DNA of 64,000 nt from Micromonospora tarapacensis (GTDB lineage: Bacteria; Actinomycetota; Actinomycetes; Mycobacteriales; Micromonosporaceae): NCBI RefSeq assembly GCF_019697375.1, contig NZ_JAHCDI010000004.1, positions 4,203,324-4,267,323 of the forward strand, read 5' to 3'. Under the pieces are notes generated by a model. It was given only the letters and a program-made list of their open reading frames with translations. It searched no databases and was not told the DNA's origin. A program made the position numbers and the translations under genes. Below, piece by piece: positions 38,825-49,482 of the stretch (position 1 is its first letter; each line of letters begins with the position of its first letter).

Positions 38825-39798
38825 GAGTGTCGGCGGGCGGCGGTGGCTCGGGGGCCGAGCACGACGACGTAGGTGAGGAAGGTCAGCCAGGCGGCGGTGC
38901 CCACCGCGATCCGCATCGCCACCGGCCACGGCGCCGGGGTCACGAACGCCTCGATCACGGCCGCGACGGCGAACAGACCGACCAGGCCGAGGGCGACCAG
39001 GACGCCGTCGCGCCCGGCCCGGGCCACCGCCTGGCCCCGGGTGAGCTCCTCCGGCGGTGCGATCCACGCCCACCCGATCCGCAACCCCACCCCGGCGGCC
39101 ACGAACACCCCGGTCAGTTCCAGCAGCCCGTGCGGGGTGATCAGGCCGAAGAAGACGTCCGCCCGGCCGTACGAGATCATCACCCCGCCGACCACGGCGA
39201 TGTTCACCACGTTCTGCCACAGCAGGTAGCCGACCGGCACGATCAGCACTCCCGCCGCCAGGCACTTGGCCGCCAGCCAGGCGTTGTGCGTCCACAGGTG
39301 GAAGGCGAACGTCGGTGCGGAGAACTCGGTGTAGTAGCCGGCGAAGCCGGACTCGACCAGTTCGGCGGCCTCCTCGTCGCCGATGAACGCCGCCGCCGTC
39401 TCCGGGTTGTCCGCGACGAACCCCATCAGGGTGAAGGTGAGCAGGGTGAAGACCGCCGCCACCGCGCACCACCAGGGCGCCGCCCGCCAGAGGGCGCCGG
39501 GGAAGCCGACCAGCAGGAACCGCCACCCGGCCGCCCAGGACGGGCGGGGCCGGCCGGTGAGCCGGGCCCGGGCCCGGAGGACCACCTGGGACAACTCGCT
39601 GACCAGGGCAGGATCGGGTGAGCGGCTGCGCAGCACCGACAGTTGGGTGGCGGCCCGCTGGTAGAGCGCGACCAGCTCGTCGATCTCGGCGGCGTCGAGC
39701 CGCCGCCGGCCACAGAGCTGGTCCAGGCGGCGCCACTCCCCGCTGTGCTCCGCGACGTACGCGTCGAGATCCACCGGTCCTCCCGTCCGGGCGATCAT
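38776..39798 (-). CDS. spoIIM: Stage II sporulation protein M-like membrane protein
   Basis: This 340-residue protein has a soluble N-terminus (DLDAYVAEHSGEWRRLDQL) and several membrane segments, with the SpoIIM features GLITPHGLLELTGVFVAAGV and NAWLAAKCLAAGVLIVPVGY. Its C-terminal ~16 residues (SVDHEVGGDFDLRSTR) are encoded by an intergenic palindrome and are probably not conserved. It is convergent with DUF58 and divergent from the RDD gene. SpoIIM, RDD, MoxR and DUF58 genes cluster in actinobacteria. Confidence 0.85.
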   Translation of the reverse strand: MIARTGGPVDLDAYVAEHSGEWRRLDQLCGRRRLDAAEIDELVALYQRAATQLSVLRSRSPDPALVSELSQVVLRARARLTGRPRPSWAAGWRFLLVGFPGALWRAAPWWCAVAAVFTLLTFTLMGFVADNPETAAAFIGDEEAAELVESGFAGYYTEFSAPTFAFHLWTHNAWLAAKCLAAGVLIVPVGYLLWQNVVNIAVVGGVMISYGRADVFFGLITPHGLLELTGVFVAAGVGLRIGWAWIAPPEELTRGQAVARAGRDGVLVALGLVGLFAVAAVIEAFVTPAPWPVAMRIAVGTAAWLTFLTYVVVLGPRATAARRHSVDHEVGGDFDLRSTR

Positions 39799-39814
39799 AG
39801 TGTTCACTGTCGGG

Positions 39815-40792
39815 GTGAGCACAGCACCGCTCCCGTGGACCGCACCGACCTGGGGTGACGCCGGGCTGGTCAGCGGCGAGGCGGTCCACCTGGACGTGCG
39901 GGCCGCCCGGATCGGCTCCCGGGTGCTCGCGCTGCTGCTCGACGTGCTGCTCCAACTGGTCGCCGGACTGCTGCTCGCCGCGCTGTTCGGGCTGGTCCTG
40001 GCCACGCTGCCGTACGGGATGGTCGACGCGGCGGCGGAGCAGGCGCTGCTCACCATCGGGCTGGTCCTGTTGCTGGTCGGCTATCCGGTGCTCTTCGAAC
40101 GGCTCAACCACGGGCGGACACCGGGCAAGGCGGCGGTCGGGCTGCGAGTGGTGAGCGTGGACGGCGCCCCGGTCGGGTTCCGGCAGTCACTGACCCGGGC
40201 GCTGGTCGGGGTCGCCGTGGAGTGGCCGGGCCTGGTGCTGCCGCTGCTGTCCTGGGTGGCCGGGGTGACCGTGATGCTCAGTGACGCCCGCGGCCGGCGG
40301 CTGGGCGACCTGGTGGCGGGCACCCTGGTGGTGCACACCCGGGCCGCGACCAGGTGGCGTCCGGTCCCGGCCACCGTGCCGGTGCTGGCCGGTTGGGCGT
40401 ACACCCTGGATCTGAGCCGGCTGGACGCGCACCTGACGCTCGCCGCCCGGCAGTACCTGGCTCGGGCCCACCGGTTCAGCGAGCCGGCCCGCGGCGAGTT
40501 GGCCCGGCGGCTGTGGCGGGAGGTAGCCGCGGTCACCACCCCGCCGCCACCGCCCGGCCTGCCGGAGCCGGTCTACCTGGCCGCGGTCCTGGGCGAGCGG
40601 CACCGGCGGGCCCGCCGCGTCCTCGCCGGAGAACGCGCGTTCACCGCCGCGCTGTGGCCACAACTCGGTTCCGCGCCGGTCCAAGATCGACCGGACGAGC
40701 CGGCGACCGCTCCGCCGGTGCCGCAGGCGCGTACCGGGATCCGGCCGTCGGTGCCGGTGACCGGCGTCGAACAACCGCCGGGGAGGCTGTGA
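39815..40792 (+). CDS. RDD-family membrane protein
   Basis: This ~325-residue protein has the RDD domain: AVHLDVRAARIGSRVLALLL, then membrane segments, FERLNHGRTPGKAAVGLRVV and DARGRRLGDLVAGTLVVHT. A soluble C-terminal extension follows. GTG 39815 is preferred by homology, although GTG 39800 is also possible; the opposite spoIIM start is at 39798, so promoters must lie inside coding DNA. The stop overlaps the next small gene as TGATG. Confidence 0.83.
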   Translation: MSTAPLPWTAPTWGDAGLVSGEAVHLDVRAARIGSRVLALLLDVLLQLVAGLLLAALFGLVLATLPYGMVDAAAEQALLTIGLVLLLVGYPVLFERLNHGRTPGKAAVGLRVVSVDGAPVGFRQSLTRALVGVAVEWPGLVLPLLSWVAGVTVMLSDARGRRLGDLVAGTLVVHTRAATRWRPVPATVPVLAGWAYTLDLSRLDAHLTLAARQYLARAHRFSEPARGELARRLWREVAAVTTPPPPPGLPEPVYLAAVLGERHRRARRVLAGERAFTAALWPQLGSAPVQDRPDEPATAPPVPQARTGIRPSVPVTGVEQPPGRL

Positions 40793-40962
40793 TGAGGGGC
40801 TTCGGTCCATGGCTGGCCGTGCTGGCGGTGGTGATGCTGCTCAGCGCGCTGCGGCTGCGCACCCTGGCGGCGCTGGTGTCGGTGGCCTGGTTGGCCTGGT
40901 GCGTCTGGACCTGGGTCCGCCCCGCCCGACGCCGCGCCCGACGCCCCGATCGACCGCACTGA
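40792..40962 (+). CDS. Small membrane protein
   Basis: This 56-residue protein (MRGFGPWLAVLAVVMLLSAL...) has two hydrophobic segments separated by a short Arg-containing turn and ends with an Arg-rich tail. Its ATG overlaps the RDD stop (TGATG) and follows GGGAGG, so it is expressed with it. Function unknown. Confidence 0.65.
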   Translation: MRGFGPWLAVLAVVMLLSALRLRTLAALVSVAWLAWCVWTWVRPARRRARRPDRPH

Positions 40963-41009
40963 GCCTCGCTGGCCACGGCGGGAATCCACCGCCGTGCGGG
41001 CCGCCGCAG

Positions 41010-41049
41010 GCCGGCCCGGGTCGACCGCGCAGGGTCGAGCCGGGCCGGC
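41010..41049. terminator. sahH terminator
   Basis: A 17-bp stem with one mismatch (41010-41026 with 41033-41049) and a 6-nt loop lies just after the sahH stop at 41058 on the - strand. Confidence 0.7.
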
Positions 41050-41057
41050 GAGGTCGA

Positions 41058-42557
41058 TCAGTAGCGGTAGTGATCCGGCTTGAACGGGCCCTCGGTGGCG
41101 ACGCCGAGATAGGCGGCCTGCTCCTTGGTGAGCGTGGTCAGCTTGGCGCCGAGTGCGTCCAGGTGCAGCCGGGCGACCTTTTCGTCCAGGTGCTTGGGGA
41201 GCACGTACACGCCGATCGGGTAGTCGGCGGTCTTGGCGAACAGCTCGATCTGGGCGATCGTCTGGTTGGCGAACGAGTTCGACATGACGAAGCTCGGGTG
41301 GCCCGTGGCGTTGCCCAGGTTCAGCAGGCGGCCCTCGGAGAGCACGATGATGGCGTGTCCGTCGTCGAAGCGCCAGACGTCGACCTGCGGCTTGATGTTC
41401 TCCCGGGTGACGTCCGAGCGCTTGGCCAGGCCGGCCATGTCGATCTCGTTGTCGAAGTGACCGATGTTGCCGACGATGGCCTGGTGCTTCATCCGGGCCA
41501 TGTGCTCGTTGGTGATCACGTCGAAGCAGCCGGTGGCGGTGATGAAGATGTCGGCCTGCTCGACCACGTCGTCCAGGGTGGCGACCTGGTATCCGTCCAT
41601 CGCCGCCTGGAGCGCGCAGATCGGGTCGACCTCGGTCACCACGACCCGGGCGCCCTGGCCGCGCAGCGACTCGGCGCAGCCCTTGCCCACGTCGCCGTAG
41701 CCGAGCACGACGGCCATCTTGCCGCCGATCAGCACGTCGGTGGCGCGGTTGATGCCGTCGATGAGCGAGTGGCGGCAGCCGTACTTGTTGTCGAACTTGC
41801 TCTTGGTCACCGAGTCGTTGACGTTGATCGCCGGGAAGAGCAGCGTGCCGGCGCGGTGCATCTCGTAGAGACGGTGCACGCCAGTGGTGGTCTCCTCGGT
41901 GACGCCCCTGATGCTGGCGGCGATCCGCGTCCAGCGCTGGTTGTCCTCGGCGAGCGAGCGGTGCAGCAGGCCGAGGATGACCGCGTACTCCTCGGAGTCG
42001 GCGGACTCGACCGGCGGCACGGCGCCGGCCTTCTCGAACTCGGCGCCCCGGTGGACGAGCAGGGTGGCGTCGCCACCGTCGTCCAGGATCATGTTGGGGC
42101 CCTGCCCGTCGGGCCAGTCGAGCACCTGCTCGGTGCACCACCAGTATTCGTCCAGCGTCTCGCCCTTCCAGGCGTAGACCGGGGTGCCGGAGGGGGCGTC
42201 GAGGGTGCCGTCCGGGCCGACGACGACCGCGGCGGCGGCATGGTCCTGGGTGGAGAAGATGTTGCAGGACGCCCAGCGGACCTGCGCGCCGAGCGCGACC
42301 AGGGTCTCGATCAGGACGGCGGTCTGGATCGTCATGTGCAGCGAGCCGGTGATCCGCGCGCCCGCGAGGGGCTGCGCGTCGGCGAACTCGCGGCGGATCG
42401 CCATCAGACCGGGCATCTCGTGCTCGGCGAGACGGATCTCCTTGCGCCCGAACTCGGCGAGCGACAGATCCGCCACCTTGTAGTCGCCCTCGGCGAGAGT
42501 GCGCGGCCGGGCCTCGGACGACGTGCCGCTGGCGGACGCCGGGAGGGTGCTGGTCAT
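41058..42557 (-). CDS. sahH: S-adenosylhomocysteinase
   Basis: This 499-residue enzyme splits S-adenosylhomocysteine into adenosine and homocysteine in the methyl cycle. It carries [34 protein letters not shown], the NAD-binding [18 protein letters not shown] and the C-terminal KPDHYRY. The insert after [13 protein letters not shown] is the one found in actinobacterial and plant enzymes. The ATG follows GACAGGAGCTTTC. In mycobacteria the gene also lies near mtrA-mtrB. Confidence 0.97.
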   Translation of the reverse strand: MTSTLPASASGTSSEARPRTLAEGDYKVADLSLAEFGRKEIRLAEHEMPGLMAIRREFADAQPLAGARITGSLHMTIQTAVLIETLVALGAQVRWASCNIFSTQDHAAAAVVVGPDGTLDAPSGTPVYAWKGETLDEYWWCTEQVLDWPDGQGPNMILDDGGDATLLVHRGAEFEKAGAVPPVESADSEEYAVILGLLHRSLAEDNQRWTRIAASIRGVTEETTTGVHRLYEMHRAGTLLFPAINVNDSVTKSKFDNKYGCRHSLIDGINRATDVLIGGKMAVVLGYGDVGKGCAESLRGQGARVVVTEVDPICALQAAMDGYQVATLDDVVEQADIFITATGCFDVITNEHMARMKHQAIVGNIGHFDNEIDMAGLAKRSDVTRENIKPQVDVWRFDDGHAIIVLSEGRLLNLGNATGHPSFVMSNSFANQTIAQIELFAKTADYPIGVYVLPKHLDEKVARLHLDALGAKLTTLTKEQAAYLGVATEGPFKPDHYRY

Positions 42558-42852
42558 GAAAGCTCCTGTCGGACGATGGTGCTGCGCAACCTCCCACCTT
42601 ACGCGCGCCCGCCCAGGGTGGCTGGAGCGGTTGCGCGACAGCGCACGGGGCGGCCGGTCGTGGACGTGTGCCGTCCATCTCCGTCCGCCCCGTGCATCCC
42701 CCCGGTTTGGTTCCCCCGCGCGTTCTCGGACCTTCGTCGCGATAACGCTGCGCACCCATAGAGTCACACTCGGCGAAAGCCGAGTCAAGCTATTCCGGGA
42801 AAGTCGGACTTGTCGCCGCGAAATGACCGGGCGTCCGGGATTACCTGAGCGC
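42558..42852. promoter_or_regulatory. sahH leader region with hairpin
   Basis: The ~295 nt between sahH and manA hold an 8-bp inverted repeat (42584-42591 with 42629-42636), extended past a bulge by further pairs, about 25-80 nt upstream of the sahH ATG. It could be a leader structure. I looked for the SAH riboswitch core and did not find it. No gene is seen here. Confidence 0.35.
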
Positions 42853-44012
42853 TCAGGCCAGGCCGGTCGAGGCGACGTACACCTCACCCGCACCCGTGAC
42901 CGTGATCGACTCGCCGGCCGCCGGCCCGATCGCAGCCCGTCCGCGGCCGAGCGTCACCGGCGCGACCCCGTCGCTCACGACGACCCGCCCGGAGGTGCAC
43001 AGCACCACCCGTGGACCCGGCACCGCCAGCGTCACCCCGGGCAACCGATCCTCAACCGTCAGCCGGTGCAACGCGAAGTCATCCACCGGCACCGGCCAGG
43101 TCACCACCCCGTCGGCGACCGCCCGCGCCCGGACCACCGGCCGGTCGAGCACCTCGAAGCGGAGCACCCGCAGCAGTTCGGCCACGTCCACGTGTTTCGG
43201 GGTCAACCCACCGCGCAACACGTTGTCACTGGCGGCCATCACCTCCACGCCGGTCCCGCGCAGGTACGCGTGCAGGTTCCCGGCCGGCATCCAGATCGCC
43301 TCCCCCGGCGCCAAGCTCACCCGGTTGAGCAGCAGCGCGACGAGCACCCCCGGATCGGCCGGGTACACCCCGGCCAGCCGGGTGACCAGCTCCGCATCCG
43401 GCCCGGTCGTCGTCGTCCGGGCCGCCGCCACCAGCCCGGCACGCTCCGCCTCCGGCCAGTCCAGCAGCAGGCGCACCGCCTCGGCCAGCCCCGCCGGCCC
43501 CGCCACCAACGCGTCGAGCACCGGCCGCAGACCGGGTACGCCCAACCCGGCGAACACCCGCGCCGAGACCGCCGGCGCGCGGAACCCGCACAGGGCCTCC
43601 ATCGGCCCGAGTGCCACCAGCAACTCCGGCTTGTGAAACGGGTCGACGTAGTTGCGCTGCCCACCGGCCCGGGCGTACTCGGCGGCGTATCCGGCCCGGG
43701 CCTGCTCGGCGTCCGGATGGGCCTGCAGGCTCAGCGGGGCGTCCGCGGCCAGCACCTTGAGCAGGAAGGGCAGGCGGGCCCCGAACCGGTCGGCGACCGA
43801 CTCACCGAGCCAGCCACCCGGATCGGCGGCGAGCACCTCGGTCAACGCGACCGGGACACCGCCGCGCTCGACGACGGCCGGCGCCCCGGGTGCGCACCGA
43901 GCCACAACTCGGCCTCCGGCCCGTCGCTCGGCACCGGCCGCCCCTGGAGTTCGGCGATCGCCGAGCGGGAGCCCCAGGCGTAGTCCTTGATCGGGCCGTG
44001 CAGCGGCTCCAC
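42853..44012 (-). CDS. manA: Mannose-6-phosphate isomerase, class I (one frameshift in the sequence)
   Basis: From GTG 44012 ([20 protein letters not shown]) the N-terminal part runs into [10 protein letters not shown] and then breaks at CCCC 43884-43887 (GGGG on the coding strand). One added G continues as [19 protein letters not shown] and restores a 386-residue enzyme. Zinc-site and catalytic segments are visible: [22 protein letters not shown] and [20 protein letters not shown]. It interconverts mannose-6-phosphate and fructose-6-phosphate and with manB feeds GDP-mannose synthesis for cell-wall glycans. Confidence 0.9.
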
Positions 44013-44015
44013 CGG

Positions 44016-44969
44016 TCAGCTCCCGGGATGCCCGGACGGCGCCGGCGGCTCGGCCCGGGCCCGGTAGATGTCCGGCTCCAGATAGATGACCCGGGCCACC
44101 GGCACCGCGGCCCGGATCCGCGCCTCCACCGCGTCGATGCCCCGGGCCACCTCCTCGGCGCTGTCGCACCGCGACACGGCGATCTTCGCGGCCACCAGCA
44201 GTTCCTCCGGCCCCAGGTACAGCGTCTTCATGTGGATGATCCGCTCGACCTCCGGGCCGCCGATGACCGCCCGCTCGATGGCCGAGACGTCCGCCGGCTC
44301 GGCCCCCTCCCCGAGCAGCAGGCTCTTGGTCTCCACGGCCAGCACGACCGCGATGGTCACCAGGAGCACGCCGATCATGGCGGTGCCGGCCGCATCCCAC
44401 CGGCCGTCCCCGGTGGCCAGGGTCATCCCCACGCCGAACAGGGCGAAGACCAGACCGACCAGCGCGCCGAAGTCCTCCAACAGCACCACCGGCAGCTCCG
44501 GCGCCTTGGACCGGCGGATGAACCTGGTCCACGACTCGCGGCCCCGGACCAGGTTCGACTCCTTGATGGCGGTGCGGAAGGAGAACGACTCCATCACGAT
44601 CGCCGCCAGCAACACGGTCACCGGCACCCACTGCCAGCTGGTGATCCCGTGCGGATCGGACCACTTGTGCCACGCCTCGTAGAGTGCGAACAGCCCACCG
44701 AGGCTGAACAGCACGATGGAGACGATGAACGCGTAGACGTAGCGCTCCCGGCCGTAGCCGAAGGGATGCTGCGGAGTGGCCGCCCGCCGGGCCCGCTTGC
44801 CGCCGAGCAACAGCAGCGCCTGGTTGCCCGAGTCGGCCACCGAGTGGATCGACTCGGCCAGCATCGACGACGAACTCGTCAGCAGGTACGCGACGAACTT
44901 CGTCACCGCGATGCCGAGGTTGGCGAGCAGCGCGGCGACGATCGCCCGGGTGCGACCCTGTGCGCTCAC
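44016..44969 (-). CDS. Cation diffusion facilitator family transporter
   Basis: This 317-residue protein has about six membrane segments with the metal-binding residues of CDF transporters (SMLAESIHSVADSGNQALLL and VVLLEDFGALVGLVFAL) and a C-terminal cytoplasmic domain (VARGIDAVEARIRAAVPVAR). It would export divalent metals such as zinc. It lies 3 nt before manA on the same strand. Confidence 0.9.
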   Translation of the reverse strand: MSAQGRTRAIVAALLANLGIAVTKFVAYLLTSSSSMLAESIHSVADSGNQALLLLGGKRARRAATPQHPFGYGRERYVYAFIVSIVLFSLGGLFALYEAWHKWSDPHGITSWQWVPVTVLLAAIVMESFSFRTAIKESNLVRGRESWTRFIRRSKAPELPVVLLEDFGALVGLVFALFGVGMTLATGDGRWDAAGTAMIGVLLVTIAVVLAVETKSLLLGEGAEPADVSAIERAVIGGPEVERIIHMKTLYLGPEELLVAAKIAVSRCDSAEEVARGIDAVEARIRAAVPVARVIYLEPDIYRARAEPPAPSGHPGS

Positions 44970-44991
44970 GCCACTGCTCCGCTGCGCCCGC

Positions 44992-46187
44992 TCACTGGTT
45001 GGACAGCTCCTTCATCTCCGTGATCGCCGGCACCGCCATCGGGTCCAGGCCGTGCACCAGCGCCAGATAGATGGACGCGAAGTCCGGCACCGCCACCAGC
45101 GAGGCCAGCCGCTCCAACGCCGAACCGCCCTCGGCGGTGACCACGTCACACCGCACGCCCCGCCGCTCGGCGAGGGTCTGCACCGCGTCCGCGCGCCGCT
45201 CCTCCACGGCGAGGGGCTCGTCGGCGTCGTCCTCGGCGTTCAGGCCGCCGTCGCGCAGCAACACCAACCGCAGTCGGGTGCCCTCGGCGATTGGCTCCTC
45301 CTGGTCGGCGAAGATGTCCCGCTCCCCCTCGACGAGGCCGCCGAAGACACCGTCGAGCAGGCCGACCCGTCCCCGGCCCGCCTCACCGAGCGCCCCGGTG
45401 ACCACCGGGTACCGGGCGTTGGCCGACAGGGTGTCGCCGAACCGTCGGGCGGCCACCGACGCCAGCGGCGACGAGCCCCACACGATCGGGATGGACCCGG
45501 CCAGGCCGAGTGCGAGCGACTTCGCCGGATTGACGAACGACTCCGCGCTCGGACGGCTGCGATCGGCGTCGGCATCCAGCCGGGCCGCCGTCTCGGCCAG
45601 GTCCGCCTCGTTGACCTTCACCAACCCGAGTGCGCGGGCGGCGAGCAGGACGGGCACGGTCAGCCCCAGAGGCTGGCCCGGGCCGGCGCGCGCCGGGGCA
45701 CCGGGATGAACGGTGCGCGAGCCCGCTCGGCCACCGACTGCAACTGCGAGTCCGGCGGGCCAACCGCGACCAGCCGGGCACCACGCCGGTGGGCCGCCTC
45801 GGCGGCTCCCAACGCCTCGGGACTGCGACCGGAGGCGCTGACCGCGATCACCACGTCGGCTGCGCCGACCCAGCCGGGCACTCCCGCGCTGCGGTGCGCG
45901 ATGACCGGCACCGGGCAGCGTGGCCCGGCGACCGTGGCCAGCACGTCACCGGTACGCCCGGCCGTGCCGATGCCGGCGATCACCACCGCCCGGGGCCGCC
46001 CGTCGTCGGCGAGCACGGACAGGTTGGCCTCGGCGGCCAGCGCGGCGGACTCGCGTACCTGCGCACCCGCCGAGGCGGTGTGCCGCAACATGCCGCCCGG
46101 ATCCCGCTCGGCCAACGCCTGCGGGTCGTCGAGCAACCGCTCGTCGGCGTGCCGGTGGCCGCTCACGCCGGCCGTCCCGTCGATCAC
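44992..46187 (-). CDS. SIS-domain sugar-phosphate isomerase-like protein (one frameshift in the sequence)
   Basis: The GTG at 46187 overlaps the Trm112-like stop as GTGA. The N-terminal part (RPRAVVIAGIGTAGRTGDVL, VVIAVSASGRSPEALGAAEA) is a SIS domain, and the C-terminal part (VNPAKSLALGLAGSIPIVWG) a second one, as in bifunctional phosphoglucose/phosphomannose isomerases. The frame breaks at CCCC 45664-45667 (GGGG on the coding strand); one added G joins ASLWG to LTVPVLLAARALGLV and gives 398 residues. It lies between manA and manB, consistent with mannose/glucose phosphate metabolism. Confidence 0.82.
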
Positions 46188-46366
46188 GACCGCTCCGCGG
46201 GGCCGCGCGCCTCGTCCAGCAGCAGCACCGGCACGTCGTCGCGGACCTCGAAGATCCGGCCGCACTCGGTGCAGGTCAGCGTCTGGGCCTGCGCGTCGTA
46301 GTCCAGCGGTGCATGGTGTGTGTCCGGGCAGGCGAGGATTTCCAGCAACTGCGGGTCGAGGGCCAC
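46184..46366 (-). CDS. Trm112 family protein
   Basis: This 60-residue protein starts at GTG (MALDPQLLEILACPDTHHAP) and has the Trm112 zinc-binding pattern CPDTH...CTECGRIFEV followed by DDVPVLLLDEA. Such proteins act as small partners of methyltransferases or as zinc-binding folding units. It overlaps the SIS gene by 4 nt. Confidence 0.85.
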   Translation of the reverse strand: MALDPQLLEILACPDTHHAPLDYDAQAQTLTCTECGRIFEVRDDVPVLLLDEARGPAERS

Positions 46367-46428
46367 TGCGCGGCTCCTTCCACGTATGCGGCTTCACCGA
46401 TCGACGGTGCCGACCGGCGCGAGCGATC

Positions 46429-47808
46429 TTATCGGCGAACCCGGTCGAGCACCTCGTCGCGCAGCGAGGTCATCCGCTCCGCGGTGGGCGCCTCGACGTT
46501 GAGCCGCAGCAACGGCTCGGTGTTCGAGGCGCGCAGGTTGAACCACGCCCCGTCGGGGAAACGCAGGGTGAGCCCGTCCAACTCGTCGGCCTCGGCGTCC
46601 GGATACGCGGCCCGAACCTCGGCCACCTTGGCCGCCTGGTCCGCCACCGTGGAATTGATCTCACCCGACGCGACGTACCGTTCGTACTCGGCCGCCAGGG
46701 TGGACAGCGGCAGATCCTGCTCGCCCAGCGCCGCCAGGGTGTGCATGGCCGCCAGCATCCCGGTGTCGGCGAACCAGAAATCCCGGAAGTAGTAGTGCGC
46801 CGAGTGCTCGCCACCGAAAACGGCGTTGGTGCGGGCCATCTCGGCCTTGATGAACGAGTGACCCACCCGGGCCACCACCGGCACACCACCGTGCTCCCGG
46901 ATGATCTCCGGCACCGCGCTGGAGGTGATCAAGTTGTGGATCACCGTCGAGCCGGGATGCTTGGCCAGCTCCCGGGCCGCGACGAGGGCGGTTATGGCGG
47001 ACGGTGAGACCGGCTCACCGTGCTCGTCGACCACGAAGCAGCGGTCGGCGTCGCCGTCGAACGCCAGCCCGATGTCCGCGCCGTGCGTCACCACGGCGCG
47101 TTGCAGGTCGACCAGGTTGGCCGGATCCAGCGGGTTGGCCTCATGGTTGGGGAACGTGCCGTCCAGCTCGAAGTACAGCGGCACGATCCGCAGCGGCAGG
47201 GCCGGCAACGCGGCGTCGCCGAGCACGCTGGGCACGGTGTGCCCACCCATGCCGTTGCCGGCGTCCACCACGACGGTCAGCGGCCGGATGCCGGACAGGT
47301 CCACCAGCGTGCGCAGGTGCGCCGCGTAGTCGGCCAGCAGGTCACGCCGCTCGGTGGGGGCGACCGGCTCGCCGACCGGCTCGTCCTTGTCGAGCAGGGC
47401 CTGTGCCCGGTCGCGGATCTCGGCCAGCCCGCTGTCCTGCCCGACGGGGCGGGCGTCGGCGTGGCACATCTTGATGCCGTTGTACTGCGCCGGGTTGTGA
47501 CTGGCGGTGAACATCGCCCCGGGCAGCCCGAGCGCACCGGAGGCGTAGTAGATCATGTCCGTCGAGGCGAGCCCGATCTCGATGACGGCACGGCCCTCGG
47601 CGCGTACGCCGGTGGCGAAGGCGGTGGCCAACGCCGGCCCGGAGGCCCGCATGTCGTGCCCGATCAGCACGGCCTGGCCCGGCTCGCCGGTGGCGTCGAG
47701 CAACTGGGCGAAGGCGGCGCCCAGGGCGCCGGCGACGCGCTCGTCCCACTGGTCCGGCACCGTCCCACGGACGTCGTACGCCTTCACGATCCGGGACAGA
47801 TCAGACAC
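46429..47808 (-). CDS. manB: Phosphomannomutase/phosphoglucomutase
   Basis: This 459-residue enzyme starts at GTG 47808 (VSDLSRIVKAYDVRGTVPDQ), preceded by CGAGGAGTGGAAC; an ATG 30 nt upstream is less likely. The phosphoserine loop reads FTASHNPAQYNGIK, the metal loop FDGDADRCFVVDE, the sugar-binding loop GGEHSAHYYF and the phosphate-binding loop RASNTEPLLRLNVEA. It makes mannose-1-phosphate for GDP-mannose. It corresponds to the Rv3257c position near manA. Confidence 0.94.
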   Translation of the reverse strand: MSDLSRIVKAYDVRGTVPDQWDERVAGALGAAFAQLLDATGEPGQAVLIGHDMRASGPALATAFATGVRAEGRAVIEIGLASTDMIYYASGALGLPGAMFTASHNPAQYNGIKMCHADARPVGQDSGLAEIRDRAQALLDKDEPVGEPVAPTERRDLLADYAAHLRTLVDLSGIRPLTVVVDAGNGMGGHTVPSVLGDAALPALPLRIVPLYFELDGTFPNHEANPLDPANLVDLQRAVVTHGADIGLAFDGDADRCFVVDEHGEPVSPSAITALVAARELAKHPGSTVIHNLITSSAVPEIIREHGGVPVVARVGHSFIKAEMARTNAVFGGEHSAHYYFRDFWFADTGMLAAMHTLAALGEQDLPLSTLAAEYERYVASGEINSTVADQAAKVAEVRAAYPDAEADELDGLTLRFPDGAWFNLRASNTEPLLRLNVEAPTAERMTSLRDEVLDRVRR

Positions 47809-47877
47809 CGGTTCCACTCCTCGGCTGGAGGTCGTCAACGAACCTGAGCGTATCGGAGCGGCGGGCCCGACCCCGGC

Positions 47878-49034
47878 TCAGCCGGGTAGCCCGCGCCCGT
47901 ACCCCGAGTCATCAGCCTCGCCGCCCGCCGGTGGCGGGGCCAGCCGGCCCGGCTGACCGGGAGTCGGCGGGGCCGGCGTCGGCACCGCGGGCGGAGCCGA
48001 GGTCGGTGGGACGGCCGGATGGGCGGACGTGCCGGGCGGCGTCGCCCGGCTCTGGTCACCGGAGTCGGCCGGCCGCGCACCGTACACACCGCCCGAGGGG
48101 CGGGGAGCCGGCGTACCGCCGTAGACGCCTGGTGTGCCCGGACGGCCCGCGCCGTACACCTGCCCGGTCGGCGGCACCGGGACGCCGCCCGGGCCGGGTG
48201 GGATCGGAGCGCCCCCACCGGAACGGTAGGTGGTGCCACCCGGGTTGCGCGGCACCGGAAACTCGAACTTGTCGCCGGACCCTTTCCGGTCCCTGCGGGA
48301 GCGGTGCAGCAGCAGCCCGATGAGCAGGGCGCCGGCGGCGACCATGGCGATGCCGAAGTACATCACCGGCGATCCGCCGGAGGATTCGCCGGCGGTCTGG
48401 GCAAGGTCGCCCGCCGCGTCCGCGGCGAGCGCCACCGTCGGCGTGGCCTCGACGACGGGCTGCCCGGTCACCTCCTCGCTCGGCGAGGGCGAGGGTGACC
48501 GCGACGGCGAGGGCGAGGGCGATGGTGCGACCCGCCCGCCGACCACCCGGGACGACGCCGCGGCCCGGCCCAGCACGGCACCCCCGCCGCGGTGGCCTCG
48601 CCCGTCACGACCAGCCGGCCGCCGGGCGCCCCGGCGGCGAAGGCGACCCGGTACCGCATCGCCACACCCTTGCCCTTGCAGAGCTGGTCCTTGGCCGGGG
48701 CAACCGGTGCGCTGGTCAGCAACCCCGCGCCCCCGGAGACCGCCACCGGCACCCACCGGCCACCGACGTTGGCCTGCACCGCCACCTGGTCGGCCCGCAC
48801 GCCGGGCAGGCTCAGACCCAGCGCGCTGCGCACCCGCACACAGCCGGCGGTGCGCTTACGCACCTCCACGGTCACACCCGCGGCGGAACGGCCCGCGGTG
48901 AAGCTGGCCGCCGACCGCACCCGCACCCGGTCCTCGGCGGCGTGCGCGGGAGCACCACCGAGGACCACCAGGCCGCCCAGGAACACGCAGACCGTCGCGA
49001 GCCGCGCCGCGTGGCGACGTAACGACATCATCAC
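47878..49034 (-). CDS. Secreted, membrane-anchored protein with Ser-Pro linker (one frameshift in the sequence)
   Basis: The GTG at 49034 (alternative ATGs at 49031 and 49028) follows GGAGGAACG. A signal peptide of ~33 residues ends APAHA|AED, then an extracytoplasmic domain with CVRVRSALGLSLPGVRADQV, then a (Ser-Pro)n linker, a membrane segment (YFGIAMVAAGALLIGLLLH) and a long Pro/Gly-rich cytoplasmic tail. The frame breaks at CCCCC 48581-48585 (GGGGG on the coding strand); one added G gives ATAAGGAVLGRAAASS and a 385-residue protein. No known domain is recognised. Confidence 0.75.
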
Positions 49035-49245
49035 CCACCGTTCCTCCCCCGGCGGGGGAACGTCGGTCAGGCTACTACCGGGGTCGGACCTCGGCTGGTC
49101 GTCGAACCCCGTAGGTGCTCCGCGCCACCCCGGCCGCCCGCCACCCCGGACCGGCCCCGCCACCCCGGCCGGCCCCGCCACCTGGGATCGCTCACCCCGG
49201 TGGCCGGCCGGTGCGCCCGACCACGGGCCGGTCGCGGATCGCCGG

Positions 49246-49482
49246 TCAGGACGTGGGGCCGGGGCCCTTTCCCGGGCCGGGATCGTCGGTGCCGCCCGTG
49301 TCATCCTCGCGATCCGCCGTGTTGGGCGCGAGCGCGATACCGAAGGCGATACCGAAGGCGATACCGACTGCGATGCCGGCGACACCGTCCAGCGCCGCCA
49401 GGCCGATCACGACGCCCAGCAGAATCGCCGGCGGCCAGTACCAGATCCGGTGGTCACCGTCTCTCTTTCGTGGATCCACCAT
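49246..49482 (-). CDS. Small membrane protein with GIAF repeat
   Basis: This 78-residue protein (MVDPRKRDGDHRIWYWPP...) has two adjacent hydrophobic segments; the second contains VGIAFGIAFGIA, encoded by tandem 12-bp units near 49330-49370. The C-terminus is Asp/Gly/Pro-rich. The ribosome binding site is weak, and function is unknown. It is plausible but not certain as a gene. Confidence 0.55.
   Translation of the reverse strand: MVDPRKRDGDHRIWYWPPAILLGVVIGLAALDGVAGIAVGIAFGIAFGIALAPNTADREDDTGGTDDPGPGKGPGPTS

Noticed and set aside
42558..42852. Possible SAH riboswitch before sahH
   Set aside because: The region can form a hairpin, but the conserved SAH-riboswitch core sequence is not present.
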